DNA of 64,000 nt, taken from positions 372,001 to 436,000 of the forward strand of contig NZ_CANMXL010000003.1 of assembly GCF_947501905.1 (NCBI RefSeq), in the 5' to 3' direction. The position numbers were made by a program, and so were the translations under genes. This stretch comes from an uncultured Winogradskyella sp. Lineage in GTDB: Bacteria > Bacteroidota > Bacteroidia > Flavobacteriales > Flavobacteriaceae. Below, one piece after another: positions 63,367-64,000 of this stretch. The notes beneath the pieces were generated by a model. That model was not told the DNA's origin. It did no database searches and worked only from the letters and a program-made list of their open reading frames with translations. Within the stretch, counting starts at the first letter, position 1, and the number at the start of each line of letters is the position of its first letter.

Positions 63367-64000
63367 ATGCAGACTTGCCCTAAATGTGATTACGTGTTAA
63401 GTAATGAAGTAAAATATTGTACGCAATGCGGCGTGATTTTGAAAAAACCTCAGGTAGAAACTAGAGCTAAATCTTTAAATTTAGTAATTGTTTTTTATGT
63501 AACATTTCTACTATTTTCTCTTATATCTTATTTAATCTACGAATCTTCAGAGCCTAGCTTAGCATTAGAACTTACAATCGAAAGTGTATTCGCTTTATTA
63601 GTTATTGGTTTTTCACTTTCAAATTATAAATCAATTTTAAAGCTGTATAAGCTCCCAATTTTTGATAATAAAATTGCAACATTTACATTATTGTTTCCAG
63701 TGTTATCGGCCTTTTTTGTTTCAATATCAATTGGATATTTAAATGAATGGTTGTTTGAAGTTTATTATGATAATTATTATAGCGAATATGTTTATTTAAG
63801 CAACCCACTATTGTGGTCTTTTATTTTAATTGCTATTCTGCCTCCAATTTTTGAAGAATTGGCTTTTAGAGGTTTTCTTTTTAATGAATTAAGCAATGTC
63901 GCTAGCCAAAGGGTAACAATAATAGCAACAGCATTTCTTTTCGCTTTAATTCATTTTTCTCTTATCTCGTTTATTTGGATTTTTCCATTTGGATTGCTGC
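63367..64000 (+). CDS. Zinc-ribbon CPBP-family intramembrane protease (cut by window end)
   Basis: 211 residues visible; the 3' end lies outside the window. The start at ATG 63367 gives an N-terminal zinc ribbon (CPKC at residues 4-7, CTQC at about 19-22). After that come membrane helices and the CPBP/Abi motif EELAFRGFLF (EExxxR), followed by LIHFSLISF, where the His of motif 2 is present. CPBP proteases process or protect against peptides, or cleave membrane proteins. The frame was translated from the sequence directly. Confidence 0.85.
   Translation, partial: MQTCPKCDYVLSNEVKYCTQCGVILKKPQVETRAKSLNLVIVFYVTFLLFSLISYLIYESSEPSLALELTIESVFALLVIGFSLSNYKSILKLYKLPIFDNKIATFTLLFPVLSAFFVSISIGYLNEWLFEVYYDNYYSEYVYLSNPLLWSFILIAILPPIFEELAFRGFLFNELSNVASQRVTIIATAFLFALIHFSLISFIWIFPFGLL

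Noticed and set aside
1..64000. Mobile element, prophage, toxin-antitoxin or defence island
   Set aside because: I found no transposase, integrase, phage, restriction or toxin genes, and the gene content is core metabolic and envelope functions.

Overview
The window is a stretch of chromosome from a marine-type member of the Flavobacteriaceae (phylum Bacteroidetes). Several signs agree. The DNA is AT-rich. Secreted proteins carry both kinds of type IX secretion (T9SS) C-terminal signals, and a PorP/SprF partner is present. There is a complete Bat (aerotolerance) operon. Promoters match the Bacteroidetes consensus TTTG - 17 to 23 bases - TAnnTTTG rather than the proteobacterial -35/-10. The genus cannot be fixed from this sequence alone. 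I see no insertion sequence, prophage, CRISPR array or rRNA. One tRNA-Leu(CAA) is present. Almost everything is core-genome in character.

Layout. 1-8799 (+): MoxR ATPase (cut by the left edge), DUF58, a DUF4381/BatD-like membrane protein, BatA, BatB, BatC, BatD and BatE, in one tightly packed operon. 8853-13330 (+): a small acidic membrane protein, two SulP anion transporters and a beta-carbonic anhydrase, which looks like a bicarbonate uptake and hydration module. 13381-17415: CvpA, pheS, gpsA and small conserved proteins. 17543-25406: lipoproteins, a TlpA-like thioredoxin, a DMT permease, an ASCH-domain lipoprotein and mfd. 25509-32092: a TerB-like protein, fbp, a GNAT, an aspartokinase, a two-domain acyltransferase of the OlsF type (ornithine lipids) and a CarboxypepD_reg/lipocalin-like protein. 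32192-44707 is one long run of minus-strand genes: small stress or hypothetical proteins, a membrane-anchored LuxR regulator, a D-2-hydroxyacid dehydrogenase, cupin, mgtE, rsmA, a GNAT, a TPR protein, serS, an HTTM protein and ribF. 44936-49162 (+): a secreted M43 metalloprotease with T9SS type B tail plus its PorP/SprF partner. 49228-51657 (-): pth, rplY, prs. 51805-56536 (+): tRNA-Leu, an FG-GAP/ASPIC protein with T9SS type A tail, HupE-like, dCMP deaminase, S41 protease. 56533-58020 (-): a half-size flavoprotein, a small membrane protein, MarC. 58128-64000 (+): DUF3109, nrdB, nrdA, and two zinc-ribbon membrane proteins, the second a CPBP protease cut by the right edge.

How the genes work together. 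The Bat proteins form a membrane complex in which MoxR and the vWA proteins are thought to act as a chaperone-like or envelope-integrity machine. SulP/SulP/carbonic anhydrase would supply bicarbonate for anaplerotic carboxylation. Class Ia ribonucleotide reductase and dCMP deaminase both feed dNTP supply. The metalloprotease and SprF form a secretion-substrate/translocon-partner pair.

I found no clearly new defence or mobile system. The most interesting unexplained signals are: (i) dispersed heptamer repeats that supply the N-terminal codons of the DUF4381/BatD-like gene; (ii) a 14-bp-arm dyad just downstream of a membrane-tethered LuxR gene, at the -33 region of the next gene's promoter; (iii) the zinc-ribbon/CPBP gene pair at the right edge; and (iv) the structured control region around nrdB-nrdA. 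CDS coordinates include the stop codon. All function calls come from reading motifs by eye, without database searches.
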